A stretch of 64,000 nt of DNA from a virus. The stretch's first letter is position 1. Each line of letters begins with the position of its first letter. A program made the translations under genes and the position numbers. Positions 9,661-19,800 of this stretch are shown here, in pieces. The notes under the pieces were generated by a model. It was given only the letters and a program-made list of their open reading frames with translations, made no database searches and was not told the DNA's origin. The stretch lies in the IMG/VR virus record IMGVR_UViG_3300028844_002207, positions 1-64,000 of that record. One strand, 5' to 3'.

Positions 9661-10221
9661 ATGGCATGTAATTGTACAAAATGTAGTCAAAAATGTAGTT
9701 GTGCTGACACAGCAATAACTAATGCATGTACCTATACTGATTGTAGTACAGGTAGTGAAAGGTGTGATGATGTGCAGTGTGCTTCATGTGTAAGCTATTG
9801 TGGAACATCTTTTCAAATAGGTGATCCTGGTAGTAGAATAGTTATAACTTCTGGTGAAAGATTAGATTCTATTATACAAAAGTTTTCTATGATATTATCT
9901 AACGGCCTTGGGACATGTACTTCAAATGATGTACAACATGATCCATATAATGTTTATGCAGGTGCAGTAACAGGTAGTACTATTTCAGTTATATGGGATG
10001 GAATATGGAGTAACAGCACAGGTTTAAATGTATATGTTGATGAACAAATATCACCTGTAGGATGGACATTAGCTAATCCACTAGGACCTATTGTACCTAC
10101 AGTAAATAACTTTACTATAACAAATTTAACTGCTAGTACAGCATATAAAGTTAAAGTTGTAGATGCTGGTAACACAGGATGTAAACCAATTGAAATACTT
10201 ATTTCAACTCTGTCAGCATAA
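9661..10221 (+). CDS. Small Cys-rich protein with FN3-like C-terminal domain (186 aa)
   Basis: There are eleven cysteines within the first 47 residues (positions 3, 5, 8, 12, 14, 23, 28, 35, 40, 43, 47), spaced like a disulfide- or metal-stabilised knot. A linker with helix ERLDSIIQKFSMIL follows, and then a beta domain of about 80 residues resembling FN3 (SVIWDGIW, NLTASTAYKVKVVD). Its C-terminal domain resembles the FN3-like part of the preceding 744-aa protein, and both have Cys-rich N-termini, so the two may be related or interact. It is the last gene before a strong terminator. No family name is recognised. Confidence 0.65.
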   Translation: MACNCTKCSQKCSCADTAITNACTYTDCSTGSERCDDVQCASCVSYCGTSFQIGDPGSRIVITSGERLDSIIQKFSMILSNGLGTCTSNDVQHDPYNVYAGAVTGSTISVIWDGIWSNSTGLNVYVDEQISPVGWTLANPLGPIVPTVNNFTITNLTASTAYKVKVVDAGNTGCKPIEILISTLSA

Positions 10222-10270
10222 AAAAAACAACACGTGGTGGTTTGTTGGTTTTCTACTACAAACGTTGGAA

Positions 10271-10302
10271 GAGGCTGGATATATTCCAGTCTCTTTTTTT
10301 TT
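10271..10302 (+). terminator. Rho-independent terminator
   Basis: Stem GAGGCTGGA (10271-10279) pairs with TCCAGTCTC (10285-10293) with one G-U pair and a five-base loop, followed by a run of nine T. It ends the 7400-10221 unit. Confidence 0.85.
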
Positions 10303-10304
10303 CT

Positions 10305-10312
10305 TATCTTTA
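10305..10312 (+). promoter_or_regulatory. Possible -7 element (TATCTTTA) before the phosphoesterase gene
   Basis: TATCTTTA differs by one base from the Bacteroidetes TAnnTTTG box and lies 27 bases before the ATG at 10340, directly after a terminator. No convincing TTG is seen at the right distance, so support is weak. Confidence 0.3.
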
Positions 10313-10339
10313 CAATAAAAAAATCAAATTATTTAACTT

Positions 10340-11563
10340 ATGGATAATATAAAGCAAAAAGTTCTTGACAGTTTAAAATGGAAAAAGCACCCATCTTATT
10401 GTGCTGAAAAACTGAACATTACAGAAAAGCAATATAAGAAAGTAAAAAAAGAATTATTAGCAGAAAGAAAAAACAAAAGAAAGAAATCTATATTTTTTAG
10501 TAAAGCTGCAGACAATGCACAAATTGCAGAAGCAATTGATTTAGAAAATGGAACTGGGAAGTTATCTGGAACTTTTGATCATGAGCCTAAAAGTGCAGAA
10601 GAAATAATAATCTTACTAAAGATAGACACTGATAAATGGAAATTGTCTCAGTATTGGAATAAACAAATGGGTGATCACTGGAGAGTTTCAGCATTAGTAT
10701 CACAAATAAAAAATCCAGAAGAAAAACTATTTGAAGACTTACTAAAAAACTGGACTCCCAAAAAATACAAAATATCAAATATACCTTATAAAAATAAATT
10801 TACTGATGATCCACATTGTGCAGTAATATCTCTACAAGATATTCATTTTGGCAAAGAAGGTAATGATACCATAGATAAAGATTTTGAAGATACAGTTAAG
10901 AACTTAGTTAGTAGAGCAAATGCTATACATCACATAGAAACTATGTACTTTGTTGTAGGAGGTGATTTAATCAACATGGATACCTTCCAGGGCACAACTA
11001 CAAGCGGAACACTTTTAGACAACTGTATGAGCGCTACAGAGGCTTATGTACAAGCATTTGATGCAATGCATTGGGCTGTAACATATATTAAATCTTTTTG
11101 TGACAAATTAGTAGTAGTATATGTTCCGGGAAATCATGATAGACTTTCTTCTTATCATTTAGCTCATGCTCTCTCAAGATCAATAGACTGTGATAAGATA
11201 ACATGGGATGTAAAATATGAAGAAAGAAAGGTTCATGTATGGCATAATAACTTTAATGCATTTGAACATGGGGATAAGCGTAGCAAGAATAATCCTTTAA
11301 TATATGCATCAGAGTATCCAAAAGCTTGGGGTGACACAACAAACAGAACATTATTTAAAGGTCATATACATACAGACAGAAAGGTTGAATATATGACATC
11401 AAATGAAACAGCAGGTTTTATAGAAAAGACGTTACCTAGCCTGGGTAAAACAGATTACTATCATTATAGTAACAAATATGTAGGCAATAGACGTTCAGGT
11501 AAACTAGAAATACAACACCCTACAATGGGTAATATATGTGAATTAACTTATCAAGCATTGTAA
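10340..11563 (+). CDS. Calcineurin-like metallophosphoesterase (407 aa)
   Basis: All signature motifs of the binuclear-metal phosphoesterase superfamily are present in order: D167-I-H169 (DxH), G-G-D209, G-N265-H266-D267 (GNHD) and G-H342-I-H344 (GHxH). The N-terminal 160 residues are Lys-rich and start with a helix-turn-helix-like segment (WKKHPSYCAEKLNITEKQY), which could bind nucleic acid. The substrate cannot be read from the sequence; relatives cleave phosphodiesters of nucleotides, DNA or RNA, or phosphoproteins. It stands as its own transcription unit, with a terminator before and after, at the entrance of the tail-connector genes. Family assignment is secure; biological role open. Confidence 0.9.
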   Translation: MDNIKQKVLDSLKWKKHPSYCAEKLNITEKQYKKVKKELLAERKNKRKKSIFFSKAADNAQIAEAIDLENGTGKLSGTFDHEPKSAEEIIILLKIDTDKWKLSQYWNKQMGDHWRVSALVSQIKNPEEKLFEDLLKNWTPKKYKISNIPYKNKFTDDPHCAVISLQDIHFGKEGNDTIDKDFEDTVKNLVSRANAIHHIETMYFVVGGDLINMDTFQGTTTSGTLLDNCMSATEAYVQAFDAMHWAVTYIKSFCDKLVVVYVPGNHDRLSSYHLAHALSRSIDCDKITWDVKYEERKVHVWHNNFNAFEHGDKRSKNNPLIYASEYPKAWGDTTNRTLFKGHIHTDRKVEYMTSNETAGFIEKTLPSLGKTDYYHYSNKYVGNRRSGKLEIQHPTMGNICELTYQAL

Positions 11564-11601
11564 AGACCTCACATTAAATTTCTTTAAGTGGGGTTTTTTT
11601 T
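11564..11601 (+). terminator. Rho-independent terminator after phosphoesterase gene
   Basis: ACCTCAC (11566-11572) pairs with GTGGGGT (11588-11594) with one G-U pair, extended inside by TTAAA/TTTAA, and is followed by eight T in total. Confidence 0.8.
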
Positions 11602-11617
11602 GTAAATTATAAATATA
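11602..11617 (+). promoter_or_regulatory. Possible promoter element GTAAATTATAAATATA
   Basis: This resembles the GTATATTATA element found at 7341, 54245 and 58161 with one change in the core. It follows a terminator and lies about 20 bases before the ATG at 11623. The -33 position holds TTC instead of TTG, so it is weaker than the other members. Confidence 0.3.
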
Positions 11618-11622
11618 ACTGT

Positions 11623-12189
11623 ATGATCAACAATTTCAAAAAACCTGATTTGAAAGCTCCTAGATATAGAGAGAAAAGAATGGGGTTATTAAATGAAGAA
11701 ACAATCAAAGAGTTTAAAGACAAGAAACCTTTATACTCTGACATAGATAACGTTAAATTAAAAAAGATAATAAATATATATAATGTTAGACTTTGGAATG
11801 CTGTAGTAGAGAATAGAGATGGTGTAGAGTTGCCTGATTCATTAGGGTATCTATTTATTGGTACATGTCCTTCATCAAAATCAGTGAATACTAATTATGC
11901 TCTTTCAAATCAGTATGGTAAAGTCTTACAAAATAAAAACTGGGAAACAGATGGAAATTTAGGTAAAATATTTTATACAAATTACTCAACTAAATATAGA
12001 TTTAAAAATAGGGAGTTGTGGAGATTTGTAGCATGCAGAGATTTTAAAAGAACTGTTGCAAAAACTTACCCCATCAATTGGACCAAATATGTAGTAATGA
12101 AAAATAAATACAAGGTGGCTCATCTTTATGATGAAAACCCTGAAGAAACCATTAAAGCATTAAAGTATTATAATGAATTTGAAAAATAA
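11623..12189 (+). CDS. crAss-like conserved structural-module protein (188 aa)
   Basis: I recognise the overall sequence type (N-terminal KKPDLKAPRYREKR, central LGYLFIGTCPSSKS, C-terminal KRTVAKTYPINWTKYVV) as a protein conserved next to the ring or connector genes in crAss-like phages; this is from memory, not a search. It is basic, mixed alpha/beta and has no signal peptide. It begins the uninterrupted unit that continues through the connector and muzzle genes with 5-11 base gaps, so it is probably a head-tail or tail component, or an assembly factor. Enzyme motifs were not seen. Confidence 0.65.
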   Translation: MINNFKKPDLKAPRYREKRMGLLNEETIKEFKDKKPLYSDIDNVKLKKIINIYNVRLWNAVVENRDGVELPDSLGYLFIGTCPSSKSVNTNYALSNQYGKVLQNKNWETDGNLGKIFYTNYSTKYRFKNRELWRFVACRDFKRTVAKTYPINWTKYVVMKNKYKVAHLYDENPEETIKALKYYNEFEK

Positions 12190-12194
12190 AAAAC

Positions 12195-12869
12195 ATGGCA
12201 ACAATAGCAGACGTAGTATCAAGAATTAGAGGCCAAGTAAAAGCAGGAGTTCAAGATGCTTTTGTCACTGATAGATATATCTATAGCTTAATTGAAAAGT
12301 ATGCTCAGTTTTTAATGAGAAGGCAAGATTATGCAAATAAATTATTAAAATTTAATTCAGTATGGAAAACATTACCATATGTAGAATTAATTGAAGTAGA
12401 TAAAGTTGAAGCTCATTGTGCTGGAATACAAAGTGGTTGTACAATAAAACGTTCAAAACATAGATTACCTTCAATGTTTGAAGGTTACTGGGGTCCATTA
12501 ATACGTACCATTAGTTCAATAGATGGTTCACAAGAGCTGCAAGGAACCCAACCTGGTACATATACATCATTAACAAAAAGTACTTCTTTTAGATATAACA
12601 AAACATTATATTTTTGGTGGTTAGATGGTTACATCTACTGTCCAAACATTGCATGGGATGCAATTAAAGTAGAAGGTGTATTTGACTCAGATATAACTAA
12701 ATGGGATTGTGATACAGAAAATGATTGCACCCCTAGATATGAGCAAGAAATTTACATACCAGAAGCATTGTTTGCAGAAATAGAAAGCCAAGTTATTGCT
12801 ACTATGTCAGGTACATTACAAATACCATCTGAAGATTCAGATAACAAACGTAACATAGCAAGAACTTAA
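12195..12869 (+). CDS. Putative head-tail connector / ring protein (224 aa)
   Basis: The opening MATIADVVSRIRGQVK, a helix then a segment with QFLMRRQDYAN, and later the FWWLDGYIYCPN strand resemble crAss-like ring (adaptor, T7 gp11-like) proteins as I recall them. The position, just before another such protein and the large muzzle protein, fits the known order in Crassvirales. The A-rich leader AAAAATAAAAAAC precedes the ATG. It contains several cysteines (CAGIQSGC, CDTENDC). It should form a dodecameric ring under the portal if the assignment holds. Confidence 0.6.
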   Translation: MATIADVVSRIRGQVKAGVQDAFVTDRYIYSLIEKYAQFLMRRQDYANKLLKFNSVWKTLPYVELIEVDKVEAHCAGIQSGCTIKRSKHRLPSMFEGYWGPLIRTISSIDGSQELQGTQPGTYTSLTKSTSFRYNKTLYFWWLDGYIYCPNIAWDAIKVEGVFDSDITKWDCDTENDCTPRYEQEIYIPEALFAEIESQVIATMSGTLQIPSEDSDNKRNIART

Positions 12870-12880
12870 AAAATACAACA

Positions 12881-13795
12881 ATGGGGGTATCACAAAAATA
12901 TAGAACTTTTAGTCAATTGATGGAAGATGTTTCCATTGATTTTTCAACGTATGCACTTGAAGGATTAATTGAACCTGCTCAACTTATTAAAGTTGCAACA
13001 CGTGTAAATTATGATTTAGGGTTACGTATACATAGAACTAAAGAAGTTATTATAGATATAGAACATGGTAAAGGTCAATTACCTTTTGATTTTCAATATT
13101 TAAACTACGCATTTAGATGTGGATCATACACTGTAAATAGCACAATGCCATCAGGAACCCATGTTGAAACATTCAATGACGTACCATATGTTCCTGCTCC
13201 TGGTGATGTAGCACCATGTGAAGATGGAAAGGTATGTAAAGATGTATGTGTTGTTAAAACATGTAATGATAAAGATAGTTATCAATTAGTTCAGAGAATA
13301 GGGGGTGGTCAATTTAGAACATTTAATACTTGGACTGAATTAAGAATCAAAGACGTTAATGATAAAGTTTGTTACTGTCCTAGTCTAGGTGCACAAGCAG
13401 TAGATATAGCAGAAGTAAAAGATGGTTTTTTAATAACTACGTTTAATACAGGAAAAGTCTATTTAAGTTACCAAGGTGCTATGGAAAATGCAGAGGGTGA
13501 TTTATTAGTATTAGATCAACCATATTGCAATGAATATTATGAGTATGCAATAAAACAAAGAATATTAGAAAATATGGTTTGGAATGGTGAGAATGTATCT
13601 CAACAATTACAGCTAGTAGAAAGTAGACTAAGAGGAGCAAGAAATAACGCATTAGGTTTTGTTAATACACCAAACTTCCAAGAAATGAGAAAAGTTTGGA
13701 ATATGAACAGAAGAGCACAGTATCATAATTATTACAATATGTTTTTAAGTTATGCGCCTGCTAACCCTCAAGTAGTAACAGGACCAAAGAGATAA
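12881..13795 (+). CDS. Putative tail ring / tubular protein (304 aa)
   Basis: The N-terminal region (FSQLMEDVSIDF, then VATRVNYDLGLRIHRTKE and GKGQLPFDFQYLNYAF) matches the pattern of crAss-like ring proteins as I recall it. The middle holds a Cys-rich insertion (about residues 107-130: CEDGKVCKDVCVVKTC), and the C-terminus is helical and basic (RLRGARNNALGFVN, RKVWNMNRRAQYHNYY). It directly follows the other ring-type gene with an 11-base gap and precedes the muzzle gene by 6 bases. Function is inferred from family and order. Confidence 0.65.
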   Translation: MGVSQKYRTFSQLMEDVSIDFSTYALEGLIEPAQLIKVATRVNYDLGLRIHRTKEVIIDIEHGKGQLPFDFQYLNYAFRCGSYTVNSTMPSGTHVETFNDVPYVPAPGDVAPCEDGKVCKDVCVVKTCNDKDSYQLVQRIGGGQFRTFNTWTELRIKDVNDKVCYCPSLGAQAVDIAEVKDGFLITTFNTGKVYLSYQGAMENAEGDLLVLDQPYCNEYYEYAIKQRILENMVWNGENVSQQLQLVESRLRGARNNALGFVNTPNFQEMRKVWNMNRRAQYHNYYNMFLSYAPANPQVVTGPKR

Positions 13796-13801
13796 TATAT
13801 T

Positions 13802-16800
13802 ATGGCTAAAAAGGAAACACCTCCTCAACCACAGGGCAAAGGTTCATCATCAGTAAATATAAATACATTTACTAAAGGTATGAATAAAGATGTTGCTCCT
13901 TCATTTGAAGGTCAACAAGCATGGTGGCATGCAAGGAATGCAGCAAATAATTCTGAGGATGGAGATATAGGAATGATTGGCAATGAGCCATCAAACTTAT
14001 CATGTGGTGTTATTCCATATACAGTTATAGGTGCTATACATAGATATGGTGATGAGTGGATAGTTTTTTCAACTGATAATGTAAGTTCTGAAATAGGAAG
14101 GTTTGATGATAGTGAATGTAAGTACACTACATTAGTTAATGACCCGTGTTTAAATTTTACTAAAAAACATTTAATTACAGGTGCAGCAAAAGAAAATTTT
14201 GATTGTACTTGGGAAGTATATTGGGATGATGCAAACAATCCATCAAGAGCTTTAAATATAGATGATATACCCTGGAAAAAAGTTCAAATTACAGGTCCGG
14301 ATATTGATGGAGACCCGTGTGTTAGATATGAAATCATAGAACCTAAAAAATTAGATTGTCAAGAAATAAGATTAGCTCCACTAGTAGATACACCTTGTAT
14401 AGAATTAGATAAAGCAACAGACGGTGGTATGTTACGTAATGGAACGTATCAAGCATTTATTGCATATGTAGAGAATGAACAAAAAGTTACAGACTATATT
14501 GGTATATCTAATTTACAATCTTTATTTAGTCACCAAGGTTCAGATAGTTCTTTAAATATAAAAGTTTCTAATTTAGATCAAGATTATTATTATTATGAAT
14601 TAGTACTATTAATGAGAAACCAAGGCCAAACTCTAGCAAAGAGAATTGGTTTATATAGCACAGAACAATCAGACATTAATATTGATTTTATAGATCCAGC
14701 ATTACCTGCTATAGATTTAAAATTAATACCTCTTAGAAGTCCGGCTTATGAAAAGTCAGAGTCTATGTTTGTTGTAAATGATTGGTTAATAAGACAAGGA
14801 CCAACTGAACAATTTGATTTTAATTATCAACCTATTGCAAATCAAATCCAAACAAATTGGGTTATAAATTCTTTGTCTAGTAAGTATTACACATTAGGTG
14901 GAAACAAGTTAGGTTTCATGCGTGATGAGCAATATGCATTTTTTATTAGATGGATATATAATACAGGTGAAAGATCTTCTTCATATCATATACCCGGAAG
15001 GGCTCCAGAAAACTATAATGGTACTATGGAGAATGAAATTGTATTTGGAGATAATGTATTAAATACTGATGGAGAACCTTTATTTAAAGTATATAATACT
15101 GCAACTGCAACAAATTTAAATCTTAACGAACCTCAAGAAGATAATAGTTTAGTTATTGCAAGAGGTAAAATGGGCTATTGGGAATCAACAGAACTTTATC
15201 CATCTAACAGACCAGATATTTGGGGTAATCTATGTGGTAAACCTATAAGACATCACAAGATGCCTGATGAGTCAATAGGGGGTGCAAACTCTCCATTACA
15301 TATTAGTACTACTGATGGTGATAATATAAATTTAGTAGGTGTTGAATTTACTAATATTGGTAGACCTAAATATAATGACGGATCTTATATTGAAAATGTT
15401 GTAGGTTATGAAATACTAAGAGGGTCTAGACAAGGAGCAAGATCTATTTTGGCAAAAGGTATGTTTAAAAACATGCGTAAATATGATATACCAGATTCTG
15501 AAAATATACTAGGAAATTCACAAGGGTTGTATCCTAACTATCCTTATAACTCTTTGCAGCATGATGTATTTTTTCAAGATGGTACTAGAAATAAAACCAC
15601 AGAGAATTTTTGTGATCAAGGAGATTTTACAGGAAGTATAAATCATTATGAACCTTTAAAGGGATTTACAAAGGATGTGTTTTCTTTTCATGCTCCAGAT
15701 TTAATGTTTGCTAAACCATTTTTAAATGCATATGAAACTAAAATATATGGTAACATTCATGGCAAGTCTGCAGGCAGGTTTACTCCTTCAGAAGATCACC
15801 CACAATTTAAATTACTAAGACCTGCTGCTGCATCTCTTGCAGTAGTAATAGGAATTGGATATGCTCTTAATGCTGTTCAGGGTACTACAAACAAGAAAGC
15901 ATTACCGGTTCAAGGTTTGAATCCAGTATATGCACCATGGTTTGTTGGAGGTTTTACTAATGGTGGTACTGTAACAGGTGGATTTACTGCTGCCCCAGCA
16001 TCAATAGGTGCTTTAGCAATAGGTAATGCAATATGGGATATTTTATTAGATACACTATTAGATGACCTTGTAGATTTTGCAGATATATATGCAGGTGGAA
16101 TTGTTTCATCAACACAATTAAATATTCAGGGTGCAACTAACTTCGTAAAAACTGCAGTCCCTGGTACTCAAGGTGGTGGTATTGAAGAAGGAACAGTTTA
16201 TGATAAACCTGAAGCAGCAATGCCAAGTCTTCTAAGAGGAATCATTGGTGTATCAATGGCACAAAAGAATATTGCAATAGGTGGTGATGAAATCATTGAT
16301 TTATTTTATAACATGGTTAGTTTTTATGACTTTGTTTTAAAATATAACTCTACTGGATTCTTTAATAATTTTGCAAAAATTAATCAGAACGATATATTTA
16401 GAACAAAAAATAATGATTCTAATTATATAGGATCATCATTTCAAACTTTTGATGGTATTAAATATAAAATTAATAATTTATTTAGACCATCTACTGTAGC
16501 TGTTTCAACAGAAAAAGAATTAGCTATACCTACTACAGTTGATTATTCACGTTTTGCACTTGGTGGTTATGTAAGAACTGATGGTAGCGTTAATGATTTT
16601 CAAAATTCTTTAATTAAAGACTTTAGTAAAGCAGAAAGACAAACAAGTATATCTGCATTATACGGTGCTTTAAAGTTTAACTTTGATAATCAGTATGGTC
16701 AATTAGATGGTATAAAGCAAATACAAATGAGAGGTTGTGTTGAGTTATTAGATAATAACTTACCACCTGAAGCTTTATATACATCTAAACCAATCTTTAG

Positions 16801-19800
16801 TGGAGATGTGTCAATTAATAGATATACTGAAAAATGTATAATGCCTATTTTTACAAACTTCTTAAAAGGGCAACCCAACGGTCATGCATTTGATTATAGT
16901 TTATATGTAAACATACCTTATCCAAGATTTTGGTTAAACTCAACTAAGTTTGACATAAGTAATATGGCACGTGAAGTTGCAACATTAGGTTTAGCTTCAG
17001 GGTCATGGGAAGATGCTTTACCAACAAATCAATTTTATTTAGATAGAGGATCTGGAAACTGTCAAAGCACAAATCTTTTTGGAAGTCTGTTTGGAGGTTC
17101 AGGTGGAGGTGGAAATTTAAATCCTGCTTTTCAAATGAAAAGGGCATATATGTATACTCATATAAATGGGATTAATGAATTCTTTGTAGAGTCAGAAGTT
17201 AATTTAGCATATAGAGATTGGGAAGATTCACCAGATAAAAGATTCTATGACGCTTATGAGTATAATGACTTAGGTGTACTATTTCATGCTGATAATATTA
17301 AAGCAGATAACTTTTATAAGTATGATGATTCATTGTCTGGATCAAAGTTTCCAACTCAAATGACTTCATTTGGTCAGGTGCAACCTAGGGATTATGACCC
17401 ATATGTTTCTGAGACATGTTTTGTTAGTTATCCAAAAAGATTAATTTATTCATTACAAGCACAGGAAGAATCAAAAAGAGATTACTGGAGAGTGTTTTTA
17501 AATAATAACTATAAAGATTTTAAAAATGAAGTAAGTGTTATTAAACCTATAAATAAGAATGGAGCATTAATATTCTTCCCTTATTTATCTCCTCAAATGT
17601 TTCAAGGTCTTGATACATTAAAGACTCAACTAGACACAAAGCTTACTATAGGTGACGGAGGTTTATTTAGTCAACCGTTCCAAAATGTTGCAAATGCAGA
17701 TTTGTCAAATGAGTATGGATCATGTGAAAGTTTAAGAGGTGTTATTAATACACCATTAGGATTATTTTTTATATCTCAACAACAAGGTAAAATATTTCAA
17801 TATGCTGGTAAAGGTATGGACCCTATATCTAATAATGGAATGAAATGGTGGTTTAACAAATACTTACCTTCTAGATTTATAAAACAATTTCCAAGTTCAG
17901 AAAATACACAATGGACAGATAATCCTGTAGCAGGAGTAGGATGTCAAGTAATGTATGATTCAGTAGATGATATAGTCTACTTTATGAAAAAAGATTATCA
18001 ATTGAAGCCTGACTACATAGGTCAAGCAACATTTGTTGATAGACCGTTTAAACCTGTAGAAATAAGAGGAGAGGCAAGAGTACCAGTAAGTATTGATATT
18101 GGTGATCCAGTATATTTTGATGATTGCTCATGGACAGTGTCTTATGATCCAAAGTCTAAAGCATGGATATCTTTTCATGACTGGCATCCTGAGTTAGCTT
18201 TACCTAGTATAAATCATTTCTTTACAACTAAGACAGTAACTACTACAATACCACAATGTCCTCCGGGATATAATTTTAATTCTACTACTGGATTATGTGA
18301 GATAGGGATTAATGAATCAATACCTGCTGAAGTAACTATAGAAAACATTGCAGCTACAATAGGAGGTGGTCCTGTAAATTGTTTAGTTGATGTAGTAATA
18401 TCAATGGATGTATCTGGTAGTACTAATCAGTTTGGTAGAAGAGCGGCTCAACAAACTTGGTTGACTGCATTTTTAAATGATCCACAAATACAAACATTTA
18501 TGTCCAACAGTCAAATGCAAATTGGATTTGATGTATGGGATGGTGCAGCACGTGTTTATACTATGCCGGGAGGTGTAACAATGAGTCATACAATAACAGA
18601 AGCGCAAGCTACTGCTTGGTATAATGCAAACTGGACTGGTGGCTCAACTAATGTACTTTTAGGATTACAGACTGGTAATGGCATACTAACTAATCCAGCT
18701 AATTCAACATTAGGTGATAGAACATCACAACCTAATTATAGAGCTATACAGATTCTTATTACAGATACAACTAGTGCACCAGGTAATAATGTTGGTCAAA
18801 CTTTTACATCTGTTGGTGCAGGTACTGCTCCAGCATATCAATTTGTTTATGCAATGTATTGTGGTGCAACTTCTTCAATACCACCAACTCCGGGTGTATT
18901 GAATGATATATCTATGTCAAATGGGCCAGTAAATGTTGATCCATTTCAATTTGGTATTAATGCATCTGACCCAACAACTTTTCAAAGTGTAGCAACAGCA
19001 ATTGCAGGAGCTGTATGTGGTACTGATTTTACTTGTGATTGTCCAGCAGGATATACTAAAGTATTTTTAGATCCGGTTACTTCTACTTATACTGCAACAT
19101 CTGGTGCATGTGATGACGTAACTCCTCCAATATGTAGAAAGGTAACTTGTGAATGTCCAACATCAACAGTTCCAGGATCAACAACAACTCAATCAGGAAC
19201 ATGTCCAGATACAGCTCCTGGTATATTTATTATTGGAGATCCAACTTGGATAGATCCAACACCATTAATATGTAATTATTTCTATTTTGATTCTGTAACA
19301 CCTAATTATAATGTAGGAGGATTTTGGAGACACAATGTAAGATGTGATTCATTTGTAAATTATTATGGTGAAGACTATCCTTGGGAAATAGATTTAATAT
19401 CTAATACAGGTCAATCTGTTAATACAGTAAGAAGTTTTGAATATCAATTAGAAACTTATGTATATAAAGGAGACCCACAATATAATATGTGTGGTGGAGA
19501 TAAATGGGAAGATTTAGATTTTAACTTTGATGCTTCTATTATTTATAATAATGATCAAACATCAGGTTTACTATTATTAAATCCACAACCAGTTAATAGT
19601 CCTTGGACAAACTTAGACTTTCCAACTTTACAATTTAATGGTATACAAATACTAGTTTCTAAAGTAGAACACAAATTTAGATTTAATCAATTTTGGGATG
19701 TAACTAATGACAGAGGAGAATTCACAAATGCAGAGCAGCCTATATTTGATACATCATGTAATGGTTATGTAAGACCATTAAATTACATTAACATTAATTA

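Noticed and set aside
1-10221. Diversity-generating retroelement acting on the fibre genes
   Set aside because: No reverse transcriptase is present in the window and no template/variable repeat pair with adenine-specific differences was noticed; the fibre repeats differ at synonymous sites of all kinds.
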